From NCBI GenBank assembly GCA_003859965.1, contig RQYR01000010.1:1-64000 (forward strand): a stretch of DNA of 64,000 nucleotides, read 5' to 3'. Origin of the DNA: Comamonadaceae bacterium OH2545_COT-014. Its GTDB lineage: Bacteria > Pseudomonadota > Gammaproteobacteria > Burkholderiales > Burkholderiaceae_C. Below, one piece after another: positions 47,609-58,558 of the stretch. Numbering within the stretch: the stretch's first letter is position 1; the number at the start of each line of letters is the position of its first letter. The position numbers were made by a program, and so were the translations under genes. A model generated the notes under the pieces. The model worked only from the letters and a program-made list of their open reading frames with translations. It did not search any database and had not been told where the DNA came from.

Positions 47609-47765
47609 GCAGTTGTCCCCGGATCGTACCCATTCAGGCGCATCAGGTCAGGCTAGACTCGCCGGGCGCTGCGCACGGTGGTGTTGCCAACCAGCCTCGT
47701 GGCTGCCGCTGTGTCAGACGCGTTGCACCGCCCTTCCAAGAATCCAAAGAGACAGGAGACAAGAC

Positions 47766-48830
47766 ATGACTTCCCCCACCACCCCCGCTGCTTCCAATGC
47801 CCGCCGCCGCCTGCTGAAATCGGCCGCCGCTGGCGCGGCCGCTGCGGCGGCCCTGGCAGCCCCGGCCGTGGCCCGCGCGCAAAGCGCCGTGACTTGGCGC
47901 ATGCAGGCGCTGTGGGACGGCGGCACCACGCCGCAGAAGTTCGAGGAGCAGTTCGTCAAGCGCGTGGCCGAGCTGACCGGCGGGCGCTTCAAGATCAACC
48001 TGTTCGCCGCCGGGCAGATCGTGCCGGCCGCGCAGGCTTTCGACGCGGTGCGCGGCGGCGCGTTCGAGCTGATGAAAACCTTCGACGGCTATGAGGCGGG
48101 CAAGATTCCGGCCTTTGCCTTCACCAGCACGGTGCCCTTCGGCTTTCCGGAAAGCGACCAGTACGAAGCCTGGTTCTACGAGCGCGGCGGGCTGGAGCTG
48201 GCGCGCCAGGCTTACGCGCCGGCCGGGCTGCACTACATCGCGCCCACGGTGTACGGGCAAGAGCCGCTGCATTCGAAGACGCCCATCCGCAAGATGGCCG
48301 ACCTGGCGGGCAAGAAAGGGCGCTTTGTCGGCCTGGCCTCCACCGTGATGGGCGCGTTTGGCGTGTCCGTCACGCCGCTGCCCACCAGCGAGGTGTATTC
48401 GGCGCTGGACAAGGGCGTGATCGACATGGCGGACCGGGGCGACCTGACAGCCAACTTCGAGGCGGGGCTGGCCGAAGTGGCCAAGTACGTCATCCTGCCC
48501 GGCTTTCACCAGCCCACCACGGCCACGGCTTACGTGGCAAACCGCGGCGCTTACGAGAAGCTGCCCGCCGAGTTCAAGGCCGCGCTGGCCGTGGCGGCGC
48601 GCGAGGTATCGGCTTCGCTGCGCCAGCGCATTCTGGTGAACGACGCGACGGTGCTCGACAAGTACCGCGCCAAAGGCTGCGAAATCATCCGCATGCCCGA
48701 TGCCGAGGTGGCCGCCGCGCGCGCCAAGGCCATGGAAGCCTGGCGCGCCGCCGCCAAGGACAACCCGCTGGCCGTGAAGGCGCTGGACAGCCAGGTCGCC
48801 TTCATGAAGGCGCTGGGCCTGCTGCGCTGA
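47766..48830 (+). CDS. TRAP transporter substrate-binding protein (DctP family)
   Basis: The 354-residue periplasmic protein binds a small carboxylate and delivers it to the membrane partners encoded downstream. The N-terminus has a twin-arginine-like lead ([29 protein letters not shown]), suggesting Tat export. The body shows the DctP pattern (FVKRVAELTGGRFKINLFAAGQIV, MADLAGKKGRFVGLASTVMGAFG). AGGAG precedes the ATG at 47766. With dctQ, dctM and a class II HMG-CoA reductase next in line, mevalonate is a reasonable guess for the substrate. Confidence 0.88.
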   Translation: MTSPTTPAASNARRRLLKSAAAGAAAAAALAAPAVARAQSAVTWRMQALWDGGTTPQKFEEQFVKRVAELTGGRFKINLFAAGQIVPAAQAFDAVRGGAFELMKTFDGYEAGKIPAFAFTSTVPFGFPESDQYEAWFYERGGLELARQAYAPAGLHYIAPTVYGQEPLHSKTPIRKMADLAGKKGRFVGLASTVMGAFGVSVTPLPTSEVYSALDKGVIDMADRGDLTANFEAGLAEVAKYVILPGFHQPTTATAYVANRGAYEKLPAEFKAALAVAAREVSASLRQRILVNDATVLDKYRAKGCEIIRMPDAEVAAARAKAMEAWRAAAKDNPLAVKALDSQVAFMKALGLLR

Positions 48831-49225
48831 CGCACACATGACCCACGCCTGACCCACGCGGGCGCGCACCCTGCCGCTGCACGGCGGCGATGCGCGGCAA
48901 GGGGTGCGCGGCGAGGCCCAGGCCGTGTCCGCCTTGGGTGCTGGCGTGGCCTGACTGGCGTGGCTTGGGGCAGCGGGCCGGCGGCCTGGCTCTGACTGGC
49001 AGGCTGATCAAGGCCAGCTGAAAGCCATCAAACCATCAAACCATGAAGCTATCAAAAAAATAGCTATCAAGGCGCGCCTGCTCTGCCCAAAAGACCCAAA
49101 TGAACCACAGGGCTTGACCCCTTGCCGCCCGCCAGGCCGGTGGCGCGCAGGCGCCCTGCCCTGCCGCCGTGCCTGCCCACGCTTTTGCCTTGACTGAACT
49201 GTTTGCCCTGAAAGGAGGCTGCGCC
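48831..49225. other. Gap within the TRAP operon, with a short AT-rich repeat
   Basis: This 395-base gap separates the binding-protein gene from the permease genes. It contains the repeat AAGCTATCAAAAAAATAGCT near 49045-49064, which is a palindrome. No ORF looks real. A strong AAAGGAGG ribosome-binding site lies at its right end. Gaps of this sort may lower permease expression relative to the binding protein. Confidence 0.5.
49044..49066. repeat. Short AT-rich palindromic repeat
   Basis: AAGCTATCAAAAAAATAGCT is the clearest copy of the dispersed family, with arms AGCTAT and ATAGCT. Related copies lie near 3258, 3364, 16905, 21440, 37060 and 51091. Confidence 0.6.
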
Positions 49226-49761
49226 ATGTCCATGCCGATCTGGCTGCGCGCGCCGGTGAACGCCATCACGGCGCTGAACCGCTGGATTTTTCATGCCACC
49301 GTCTGGCTCATGGCGGTGGTGGTGCCGGTGATGATTTACGAAGTCATCGCCCGCTACGTGTTCAACGCGCCCACTGTGTGGGGCATGGAGCTGGCGGTGC
49401 TGCTGTTCGGCCCCTATTTCCTGCTGGGCGGCCCGCACCTGCTGCACCTGCGCGGCCACGTGGCGCTGGACGTGGCGCGCCAGCGCCTGAGCGCGGCCTG
49501 GCAGCGGCGGCTGGATTTGCTGAACTTTCCCGTCATCGTGCTGTTTTGCGCCATCTTGCTGTACTACAGCGTGCCCTCGGCCTGGAACGCCTTCAGCTAC
49601 CGCGAAACCAGCTTCTCGGCCTGGAACCCGCCCATCTGGCCCGTCAAGGCCGCCGTGCCGCTGGCCCTGGCGCTGATGCTGCTGCAGGCGCTGGCCGAGT
49701 TCGTCCGCACGCTGTACGGCCAGGCCGCCGCCACGGCTGACCACGCACAGGAGGCGCACCC

Positions 49762-49765
<4 letters not shown>
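49226..49765 (+). CDS. TRAP transporter small permease (DctQ family)
   Basis: The 179-residue inner-membrane protein has four hydrophobic helices (WIFHATVWLMAVVVPVMIYEVIARYVF, MELAVLLFGPYFLLGGPHLL and two later). This matches the DctQ subunit that pairs with the large permease. It is preceded by AAAGGAGG, the strongest ribosome-binding site of this cluster. Its stop overlaps the start of the large permease gene by four bases. Confidence 0.88.
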
Positions 49766-51078
<1,313 letters not shown>

Positions 51079-51232
51079 AGCCTGGCCGAAAAGCTATTTT
51101 TTCAATAGCAATCAACACCCATGCCTTCTGCCTGAAGGGCTGATTTTTCCCATATCCCGCCGCCCGCGCCCGCCGCGCGGGCCACGGCCTTTCATCCCCC
51201 GTTTCATCCACTTCACTTTTCGCCGAACCCTT

Positions 51233-52525
51233 ATGGAAAACACCACCGCATCCGCACCTTCCAGCCGCATCGGCGGCTTCCACAAACTGGGCGTGGCCGA
51301 GCGCATCGAGCGCGTGGCCGCCTTCGCCGGGCTGGACGAGGCCGAGCGCCAGCACCTGGCTGACACCGGCAACCTCAGCGCCGAGCTGGCCGACCGCCTG
51401 ATCGAGAACGTCGTGGGCACGCTCAACATCCCCCTGGGCATTGCCACCAACATGAAGATCGACGGACGCGACCGCCTGATCCCCATGGCCACAGAGGAAT
51501 CCTCCGTCGTGGCCGCCGTATGCAACGCCGCGCGCCAAAGCTATGACGGCGGCGGTTTTGTCACCAGCATGTCGGGCGCCTGCATGATTGCCCAGATCCA
51601 GCTCACCGGCGTGCCCGATGCCGAGAACGCGCGCCTGCAAATCCTGGAGCGGCGCGCCGACATCCAGGCCCTGTGCGACGAATGCGACCCCATCCTGCTC
51701 AAGATTGGCGGCGGCTTTCGCGACCTGGAAGTGCGCGTGCTGCCAACGCGCGGCGGCGTCATGGTCATCACCCAACTCATCGTGGACACGCGCGACGCCA
51801 TGGGCGCCAACGCCGTCAACACCATGGCCGAGAAAATCGGCCCCCGCATTGCCGAATGGACGGGCGGCAAGACGCACCTGCACATCCTCTCCAACCTGGC
51901 CGACCGGCGCCTGGCGCGCGCGCGCTGCGTGTGGCCGCTGGCCGCCATTGGCGGCGAGGCGGTGCGCGACGGCATCCTCAGCGCCTACCACTTCGCCGAT
52001 GCCGACCCCTACCGCGCCGCCACCCACAACAAGGGCATCATGAATGGCATCAGCGCCGTGGTGCTGGCCACCGGCAACGACACCCGCGCCGTGGAAGCCG
52101 GCGCGCACGCCTGGGCCGCGCGGCGCGGCCATTACGGCAGCCTCACGCACTGGGAAGCCACCGCCAGCGGCGACCTGGCCGGCAGCATCGAGCTGCCCAT
52201 GGCCGTGGGCCTGGTGGGCGGCGCCACCAAGCTGCACCCCACCGCCAAGCTCGCGCTCAAGGTGCTGGGCGTGCAAACCGCCGAGGAGCTGGCCCGCACC
52301 ATTGCCGCCGTTGGCCTGGCGCAGAACTTCTCGGCCCTCAAGGCGCTGGCCACCACCGGCATCCAGCGCGGCCACATGGCCTTGCACGCGCAAAACATCG
52401 CCATGATGGCCGGCGCGCTGGGCGACGAGGTGCAGCAGCTCGCCCGCGTGCTGGTGGACAAGCGCCTGGTGCGCCTGGACGTGGCCGAGGCCGAGCTGCA
52501 ACGCCTGCGCGCCGCCCAGGGCTGA
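51233..52525 (+). CDS. mvaA: Class II (degradative) hydroxymethylglutaryl-CoA reductase
   Basis: The 430-residue cytoplasmic enzyme would oxidise mevalonate to HMG-CoA with NAD and CoA, as in Pseudomonas mevalonii and Delftia acidovorans. Signatures are ENVVGTLNIPLGIATNMKIDG (catalytic Glu), NKGIMNGISAVVLATGNDTRAVEAGAHA (catalytic Asp) and the late His in GIQRGHMALHAQNIA. There is no N-terminal membrane domain, consistent with class II. It follows a TRAP transporter, suggesting mevalonate uptake and catabolism. HMG-CoA lyase (mvaB), normally the next step, is not in the window. Confidence 0.93.
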   Translation: MENTTASAPSSRIGGFHKLGVAERIERVAAFAGLDEAERQHLADTGNLSAELADRLIENVVGTLNIPLGIATNMKIDGRDRLIPMATEESSVVAAVCNAARQSYDGGGFVTSMSGACMIAQIQLTGVPDAENARLQILERRADIQALCDECDPILLKIGGGFRDLEVRVLPTRGGVMVITQLIVDTRDAMGANAVNTMAEKIGPRIAEWTGGKTHLHILSNLADRRLARARCVWPLAAIGGEAVRDGILSAYHFADADPYRAATHNKGIMNGISAVVLATGNDTRAVEAGAHAWAARRGHYGSLTHWEATASGDLAGSIELPMAVGLVGGATKLHPTAKLALKVLGVQTAEELARTIAAVGLAQNFSALKALATTGIQRGHMALHAQNIAMMAGALGDEVQQLARVLVDKRLVRLDVAEAELQRLRAAQG

Positions 52526-52842
52526 AAGACGGGCCGCAGCCCTTTGTTTCCCGAACCAAGGGCTGCGGCCTGTGCTGGCGCCAGCGCCCCATGGGCGTCC
52601 GGCGGCGCTCGGGGGCCTGCCAAGCTGCGCTGGAAAAAACAGGCTGGCAGCTTGCGCCCAATCTCGGCTTTTCCCCAGCAGTCAGGCCATGCGTTGCCTG
52701 CCAGAAGCCGAAAAGCCGGTGCGCGCAGTGACCGCACCGTCATTGCCTCTGGCTCTATTACCTGCTTTTTCAGGTCTGATTCAGCCCCCGGCTGAACAGG
52801 GCGCAGCGCCCGTCTGGGCGGATCGGCTTTGCCGCTGACGGC
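52526..52842. other. Intergenic region after mvaA with a perfect palindrome
   Basis: This 317-base gap between convergent genes contains a perfect 13-bp inverted repeat (GGCCGCAGCCCTT at 52532-52544 with its inverse at 52558-52570). It is terminator-like but lacks a T-run. The rest shows no gene I can support. Confidence 0.55.
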
Positions 52843-53601
52843 CTACGCCCCCGCCGGCATGCGCCCGGTGCGCAGCGCATGGGCCCAGTCAGGGCGGGCG
52901 TTGCGTTCGGCCTGGCGGGCGGCGGCTTCGTGGTCGTAAGGCACGGCATGCAGCGTCACGGCCCAGGCGCTGCCCGATGCGGCAGGCAGGCGCTCTGCCA
53001 CGGCGTAGCGGGCATGGGGCGAGCCGTTTTCGACCACATGCGGCTCGGGCCGGTCATCGTCGTAAGCGGGCAGGCCCACGCTGCCGGGGTTGACGAGGGT
53101 CTGGCCGCGGGCCGTTTGCAGCACGCCGGGCAAATGGGTGTGGCCGCAGGCCACGAGGCGCGCGCGTTCGCCGCCCAGCCGTTCGTCGATCTCTTGCGCT
53201 GTGGCCAGGCGCATGCGGCCCGCCACCATGCTGTGCAAGAAGTAATGCCGATCGCTGCCAGGCGTGCCGTGGCAGAGCAAGACATCGGGCGCGGGGCGCA
53301 AGGTGGCGGGCAGTTGGCGCAGCCAGTCGAACACGGCCGGGCTGAGCCGGGCGTGCGCGTATGCGTCCGATGCGCCCATGCGCTCGGGCGGCAGGCTGAG
53401 CAGTTGCCGCTCGTGATTACCCGCCAGCGTGGGCCAGCCTTGCTGCATGAGGCATTGCGCCGTCTCCAGCGGCCACAGGGGGCCGGAGAGGCTGTCGCCC
53501 AGATTCACCACCTGCGCGATGCCTTGCGCGCGCAAGCGCGCCAGCACGGCTTGCAGCGCCGGCAAATTGCCGTGAATGTCGGAAAGCAGGGCGAACTTCA
53601 T
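52843..53601 (-). CDS. Calcineurin-like metallophosphoesterase
   Basis: The 252-residue enzyme has the YfcE/MPP-type metal-site motifs in order: LLSDIHGNLPAL (D-x-H), VVNLGDSLSG (GD), LAGNHERQLL (GNH), LLCHGTPGSD (H) and VACGHTHLPG (GHxH), then VNPGSVGLPAYDD. It hydrolyses phosphoester bonds; the substrate may be a small phosphodiester or a nucleotide and cannot be told from sequence. The ATG at 53601 begins exactly at the first strand (MKFALLSDIHG). Confidence 0.9.
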   Translation of the reverse strand: MKFALLSDIHGNLPALQAVLARLRAQGIAQVVNLGDSLSGPLWPLETAQCLMQQGWPTLAGNHERQLLSLPPERMGASDAYAHARLSPAVFDWLRQLPATLRPAPDVLLCHGTPGSDRHYFLHSMVAGRMRLATAQEIDERLGGERARLVACGHTHLPGVLQTARGQTLVNPGSVGLPAYDDDRPEPHVVENGSPHARYAVAERLPAASGSAWAVTLHAVPYDHEAAARQAERNARPDWAHALRTGRMPAGA

Positions 53602-53677
53602 CGCGGGGCCATGCAGCGGTCGTAGCGGCCGCAGCGGCGTTGCGGCACTTTTACCAGGCGCCAGGCCACGGCCGCGT

Positions 53678-55243
53678 TCAATCGGCTTTGACCGTCTGGC
53701 GCAGCTGGCGCTTGAGCAGCTTACCGCTGGGGTTCTTGGGCAGGTTGTCGGCAAAGACCACGCGCTTGGGCGTTTTGAAGTGCGCCATGTGGGCGTTGCA
53801 GAAGTCGATGACCTGCTGCTCGCTCAGCTCGGCGCCGTCCTTGCGCACCACCACGGCGGTGACGGCCTCCACCCACTTCGGGTCGGGCAGGCCGATCACG
53901 GCCACTTCGCTGACTTCGGGCATGCGGTAGATCATTTCCTCCACCTCGCGGCTGGCCACGTTCTCGCCGCCGGTCTTGATCATGTCCTTCTTGCGGTCGA
54001 CGACGCTGATGTAGCCCTCCTCATCAATGGTGGCCAGATCGCCCGAGTGGAACCAGCCGCCCTCGAACGCGGCGGCGGTGCGCTCCTCGTCCTTGAAGTA
54101 GCCCAGCATCAGGTGCGGCGAGCGGTGCACGATCTCGCCCACCTCGCCCACGGGCACGTCCTGCATGTCGTCATCGACCACGCGGGTTTCCACATTCAGC
54201 ACCGGGCGGCCGCAGGAGCCGGGTTTGCGCAACTGGTCCTCAGGGCCGAGGATGGTGGCCAGCGGCGCGATCTCGGTCTGGCCGTACAGGTTCCACAGCC
54301 GCACATCGGGCAGGCGGCGCGCCATTTCCTTCATCACCTCCACCGGCATGATGGAAGCGCCGTAATAGCCCTTGGCCAGCTTGGACAGGTCGGTTTGGTC
54401 AAACAGCGGCGAGCGCAGCAGCGCAATCCACACCGTGGGCGGGGCGAAGAAGCTGGTGATGCCGTGGCGCGCCATCATGGGCAGCAGGTTGTCGGGCGTG
54501 GGCTTGGCGGTGATGAGGTTGGTGCAGCCCATGTAGATGGCCGGGCCGAGGAACACGTCCAGCTGCGCGCAGTGGTACAGCGGCAGCGCGTGCAGCAGCA
54601 CGTCATCCTGGGCAATGGCGGCGTTGACCACGCAGCTGACGTACTGCCACAGCACGGCGTCGTGCGTGAGCATGGCGCCCTTGGGCAGGCTCTCGGTGCC
54701 GCTGGTGTAGACGATTTGCAGCAGCCCGTCGCTGCTGGGGCCGGCATCTTCAGGCAGCGGGTCGGTGCAGGCGGCCAGCTCATCGAGCGTGGTCATGCCG
54801 GCCACAGGCTCGCCCGGCTCTTCGGCGGGCAGCCAGAGGAAATGCGCCACCTCGGTGTCGAGCTTGGCCGCCGCCTGGGCCAGGCTGGCCAGGCCGCTGT
54901 CGGTGGCCAGCCAGCGCGCCTGGGCATGGCGCAGGATGTAGGCCACCTCATCGGCGGTGAGCATGAAGTTGATGGGCACCAGCACCGCGCCCAGGCGCGC
55001 CAGCGCAAAGCGCAGCGCGGCAAAGCCGTGCGAGTTGCGCGCCAGCACGGCCACCTTGTCACCCGCGGCCACGCCGCGCTGCGCCAGGCCCGCGGCCACG
55101 CGCGTGACCAGCGCGTCGAACTCGGCATAGCTCCAGCGCACCTCGCCGCAGATCACGGCGGTTTTCTCGGGCAGGCGCTGCGCGGTGCGGCGCAGCACAT
55201 CGGCCACGCTTTGACGGCGCACGATGGGGGACAGGGTGGTCAT
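53678..55243 (-). CDS. Acyl-CoA synthetase (AMP-forming, FadD-like)
   Basis: The 521-residue enzyme activates a carboxylic acid to its CoA thioester through an acyl-AMP. The P-loop LQIVYTSGTESLPKGAMLTHD, motif LWNLYGQTEIAP, the hinge FHSGDLATIDEEGYISVVDRKKDMIKTGGENVASREVEE and the catalytic lysine in LPKNPSGKLLKRQLR are all intact. The substrate could be medium-chain, aromatic or a breakdown product of the divergent Rieske pathway. It is divergent from the oxygenase gene across about 245 bases, so the two may share regulation. Confidence 0.9.
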   Translation of the reverse strand: MTTLSPIVRRQSVADVLRRTAQRLPEKTAVICGEVRWSYAEFDALVTRVAAGLAQRGVAAGDKVAVLARNSHGFAALRFALARLGAVLVPINFMLTADEVAYILRHAQARWLATDSGLASLAQAAAKLDTEVAHFLWLPAEEPGEPVAGMTTLDELAACTDPLPEDAGPSSDGLLQIVYTSGTESLPKGAMLTHDAVLWQYVSCVVNAAIAQDDVLLHALPLYHCAQLDVFLGPAIYMGCTNLITAKPTPDNLLPMMARHGITSFFAPPTVWIALLRSPLFDQTDLSKLAKGYYGASIMPVEVMKEMARRLPDVRLWNLYGQTEIAPLATILGPEDQLRKPGSCGRPVLNVETRVVDDDMQDVPVGEVGEIVHRSPHLMLGYFKDEERTAAAFEGGWFHSGDLATIDEEGYISVVDRKKDMIKTGGENVASREVEEMIYRMPEVSEVAVIGLPDPKWVEAVTAVVVRKDGAELSEQQVIDFCNAHMAHFKTPKRVVFADNLPKNPSGKLLKRQLRQTVKAD

Positions 55244-55487
55244 GAAGGGGCTCCTTTTTTAAAAATGGTTTGCATCCGGTACGCAGTATGACTGCAGAGC
55301 ACGAAGCCTTGCCGCGCGGTCCCAAGGCACATTTGGCAGCGGCCCGATCACGCCTCTGCATCAAGGCAAATGGCCACAGGTAAAAGAAATTTTCTACGCC
55401 TCGCTTGAAAAAATGTAATAGCCCGTGCCGGGACGACGTTTTAAGGTCTGTGTCAAGTCGCCATGTATTTTCACTAAAGGAGACGAC

Positions 55488-56660
55488 GTGAATCCCCGAA
55501 TCGACATTCCGATCCAGGCCTTTGACGCCAGCACGACCCAGGCTGGCGCGACGGTTTCGCTGCCGCCGAAGACTTTCAACGACCCCGACTTCTTCGATTT
55601 CGAGATGGATGCGGTCTGGGGGCACGAGTGGTTTTGCATCGGCCACGTGAACGATATTCCCAAGCCGGGCGACTACTACACCATCAGCGTGGGGCGCGAT
55701 CCGCTGCTGGTGGTGCGCCAGCAGGACGGCTCGGTCAAGGTGCTGGCCAATGTGTGCCAGCACCGCGGCCTGCTGCTGGCCGAGGGGCGCGGCAACGTGC
55801 GCCGCATCCGCTGCCCCATGCATTCCTGGGTCTATGACTTGAGCGGCGCGCTGACTTCGGCGCCGGGCCTCAATGACGACCCCACGTTCGACAAGAAGCA
55901 GTCCTGCCTGCCGGTCATCCGCTCGGAGATCTGGGAGGGCTTTTTGTTCGTCACCTTCGATGCGGACATCGCCCCGCTGGCGCCGCGCCTGCAGCGGCTC
56001 AAGGAGCAGCTGGCCAACTACCAGATGTCCACGCTGCACGCGGCCGAACCCCTGACCATGGAGTTCAACGAATGGAACTGGAAGCAGTACATGGACGAGT
56101 GCTACCACTGCCTGCACCTGCACGGCCAGTCCTGGGGCAGCATGCACAAGATTTCTGCGGATCGCCTGGACGAGGACGCCATCTACAACGACCCGGAAAA
56201 CGGCATCATCGCCTATGACTTGGTGTCGGAGTTTCCGGATGCCAGCCCGACCAGGACGGGCAAGGCGGCGCATCCCATCCTGCCGCTGCTGACCGAGGAG
56301 CAGCGCTCGCGCCTGGCCTACATCACGGTGGCGCCTAATTTGCTGATCGTGGCCATGCCGGACAAGGTCAAGTACTTCCTGTGGCTGCCGCACTCGGCCG
56401 ACCGCTCCTGGTACAGCGCGACCTGGCTGTATCCGCAGTCCACGCTGGACGATCCGGCCTTCAAGGAGCGCTGGCTGCGCGAGCGCGAGGAGCTGTACCC
56501 GGTGATGGTCGAGGACTACTCCGCATGGAAGCGCTACCAGCAAGGCGGGGCGTCGCGCTTTGCGCCGCGCGGGCGCCTGAGTGCGCATGAGCGGGTCATC
56601 GGCCGCTACCAGGACTGGCTGGTGAACAAGTACCGCAGAGCGCATGCCAACGCGGCCTGA
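55488..56660 (+). CDS. Rieske-type aromatic ring-hydroxylating oxygenase, large subunit
   Basis: The 390-residue oxygenase component has a Rieske 2Fe-2S site CQHRGLLLAEGRGNVRRIRCPMHSW (C-x-H and C-x2-H) near residues 86-110. The mononuclear iron site follows as MDECYHCLHLHG with a later Asp ligand. It would hydroxylate or demethylate an aromatic or related substrate using electrons from the reductase encoded next. The start is a GTG at 55488, because AAAGGAGA lies nine bases upstream and the translation from there has the family N-terminus. No separate beta subunit gene is present, so it is the alpha-only type. Confidence 0.92.
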   Translation: MNPRIDIPIQAFDASTTQAGATVSLPPKTFNDPDFFDFEMDAVWGHEWFCIGHVNDIPKPGDYYTISVGRDPLLVVRQQDGSVKVLANVCQHRGLLLAEGRGNVRRIRCPMHSWVYDLSGALTSAPGLNDDPTFDKKQSCLPVIRSEIWEGFLFVTFDADIAPLAPRLQRLKEQLANYQMSTLHAAEPLTMEFNEWNWKQYMDECYHCLHLHGQSWGSMHKISADRLDEDAIYNDPENGIIAYDLVSEFPDASPTRTGKAAHPILPLLTEEQRSRLAYITVAPNLLIVAMPDKVKYFLWLPHSADRSWYSATWLYPQSTLDDPAFKERWLREREELYPVMVEDYSAWKRYQQGGASRFAPRGRLSAHERVIGRYQDWLVNKYRRAHANAA

Positions 56661-56673
56661 GCGGGGCGTGGCG

Positions 56674-57639
56674 ATGCAAGCGTCTTCGCAGACGATAGAG
56701 GTAGAGATTGCGGCCAGGACGGCGGCTGACCGCCGTCACGTGGTGTTCGACCTGGTGGCCGCCGAAGGGGGCGATCTGCCGCCGTGGACGGCGGGCTCGC
56801 ACATCGAGCTGCGTTGGGTCAGCGATGGGCAGGAGTACGTGCGCCAGTATTCGCTGTGTGGGGAATCGTTTTCCGGCCCGGTATGGCGCATCGCCGTGCT
56901 GCGGGAAAAGAAAAGCCGCGGCGGATCGGCCTTCTTGTGCGACCAGGCAAAAGTCGGCATGCGCTTTCAGGCGCGCGGGCCGCGCAACAACTTTCCCTTC
57001 GTGCCGCACCGGCGGGTCACGCTCATCGGCGCCGGCATCGGCATCACGCCCATCCTGCCCATGGCTTTCGAGGCGCAGGCGCAAGGCTGCGACTGGCGCC
57101 TGCTTTACCTGGTGTGCGAGCGCCAGGACGTATGCCTGCGCGAAAGCCTGGACAAGCTGCCGCCCGAGCGGGTCAGCTACCGCTACACCGCCGAGACGGG
57201 CCGCATGAACCTGGACGAGTGGGCGGGCACGCTGGGCGATGGCGACGCGGTTTTCGTCTGCGGCCCCTTGCGCCTGCTCGACGACCTGGTGGCCATCCAC
57301 GAGGCGCGGCCGGTGTGGAAGCTGCACCTGGAGCGCTTTGAAAACCCCAACAAGACGTCGGCCGGCGGGGACGCGGGCTTCGATCTGGTGCTGGCGCGCA
57401 GCGGCAAGACCTACCGGGTGGAGCCGGGCGAGACGATTCTGGACGTGTTGCGCCGCGACGGCTGGCAGCTCGAATGGTCATGCTGCGAGGGGGTGTGCGG
57501 CACGTGCGAGCAAGTCGTTTTGCAAGGTGTGCCCGACCACCGCGACGCCGTGCTTACGCCCGAGGAGCGGCAGGCGAACAGCCACATGATGATCTGTGTC
57601 TCGCGCGCCCTGACGCCTTCCATCACCCTCGATCTCTAG
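56674..57639 (+). CDS. Oxygenase reductase (FMN/2Fe-2S, VanB-like)
   Basis: The 321-residue protein carries electrons from NAD(P)H to the Rieske oxygenase. In order it has a flavin domain (EYVRQYSLCGES), an NAD-binding segment (RVTLIGAGIGITPILPMAFEAQAQG, then AVFVCGPLRLLDDL) and a C-terminal plant-type 2Fe-2S domain with CCEGVCGTCEQ and a final Cys in SHMMICVS. This is the phthalate dioxygenase reductase/VanB layout. An earlier ATG at 56644, inside the oxygenase gene end, would add ten residues. Confidence 0.92.
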   Translation: MQASSQTIEVEIAARTAADRRHVVFDLVAAEGGDLPPWTAGSHIELRWVSDGQEYVRQYSLCGESFSGPVWRIAVLREKKSRGGSAFLCDQAKVGMRFQARGPRNNFPFVPHRRVTLIGAGIGITPILPMAFEAQAQGCDWRLLYLVCERQDVCLRESLDKLPPERVSYRYTAETGRMNLDEWAGTLGDGDAVFVCGPLRLLDDLVAIHEARPVWKLHLERFENPNKTSAGGDAGFDLVLARSGKTYRVEPGETILDVLRRDGWQLEWSCCEGVCGTCEQVVLQGVPDHRDAVLTPEERQANSHMMICVSRALTPSITLDL

Positions 57640-57664
57640 AAAAAAGACAGAAAAAAGGACAGGC

Positions 57665-58528
57665 ATGGCGGAAATCAAGAAAGTGGTGGTGACGGGCGGT
57701 TCAGGCCGCGTCGGCACCTACGTGTTGCGCGAGCTGGCGCCGCATTTCGACGTGACGAATGCCGATCTGGTCGCGGGCCGGGTCGATACAGGGTACGCGC
57801 AGGCGGATGTGATGGAGCTGGATTCGCTGCGCTCGGCCTTCAAGGGGATGGATGCGGTAGTGCACCTGGCCGCGATCGACTTCGACTGGAAGGCGGCGCC
57901 GGAAAAGTACATCGACGTTAACGTGCGCGGCACCTGGCATGTGCTGCAGGCAGCTGCCGAGGCCGGTGTGCGCAAGGTGGTGCTGTGCTCCAGCGTCTCG
58001 GCCTGTGGCCTGTCGGAAATGCGCGCGCAGTGGCGCCCGCAGCGCCTGCAGGTAGACGAGCAGCACGAATGCCAGCCGGTGCAGGCCTACAGCGTGAGCA
58101 AGCTGGTGATGGAGCAGATGGGCTTGAGCTTCGTGCACGGCAGCGCGATGGACGTGATCTGCCTGCGCCCGCTGGCGGTGGTCATGCCCGAGAGCTTCGC
58201 CGAGTACGTGAAGTTCGTCGAAACGCCCGGGCGCCACTGGCTGTTCTATTACGTGACCGCCGCCGACGTGGCGCGCGGCTTTCGCGCCGCGCTGGAGTTG
58301 CGGGGGCTGCGCTACGGCGTCTTCTTTCTCAGCGCCGCCGACACCAGCCGCGCCGAGCCGACGCTGGAGTGGTACCGCTCGCTGTTCGGCGAGGTGCCGC
58401 CGCTGGAGAACCCGCGCCTGTTCCAGCGCTTTCCGCGCGCCTCGATTTTTTCTTCCGCCAAGGCGCGGGATCTGCTGGGCTGGGAGCCGTCATCGGACTA
58501 CCTGGCGCTGCGCCGCCAATGGCTCTGA
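57665..58528 (+). CDS. NAD-dependent epimerase/dehydratase-type SDR
   Basis: The 287-residue extended short-chain dehydrogenase has the cofactor loop VVVTGGSGRVGTYVL (TGxxGxxG), a DVMELDSL adenine-binding Asp, VVHLAAIDFDW, and the catalytic YxxxK in QAYSVSKLVMEQ with an upstream Ser (LCSSVSACG). The enzyme could oxidise the diol or alcohol made by the Rieske oxygenase, or act on a sugar-like substrate. It begins 26 bases after the reductase gene in the same operon. Confidence 0.85.
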   Translation: MAEIKKVVVTGGSGRVGTYVLRELAPHFDVTNADLVAGRVDTGYAQADVMELDSLRSAFKGMDAVVHLAAIDFDWKAAPEKYIDVNVRGTWHVLQAAAEAGVRKVVLCSSVSACGLSEMRAQWRPQRLQVDEQHECQPVQAYSVSKLVMEQMGLSFVHGSAMDVICLRPLAVVMPESFAEYVKFVETPGRHWLFYYVTAADVARGFRAALELRGLRYGVFFLSAADTSRAEPTLEWYRSLFGEVPPLENPRLFQRFPRASIFSSAKARDLLGWEPSSDYLALRRQWL

Positions 58529-58558
58529 TCTTTTTTCCGTTTTTCCGTACCGGGAGCA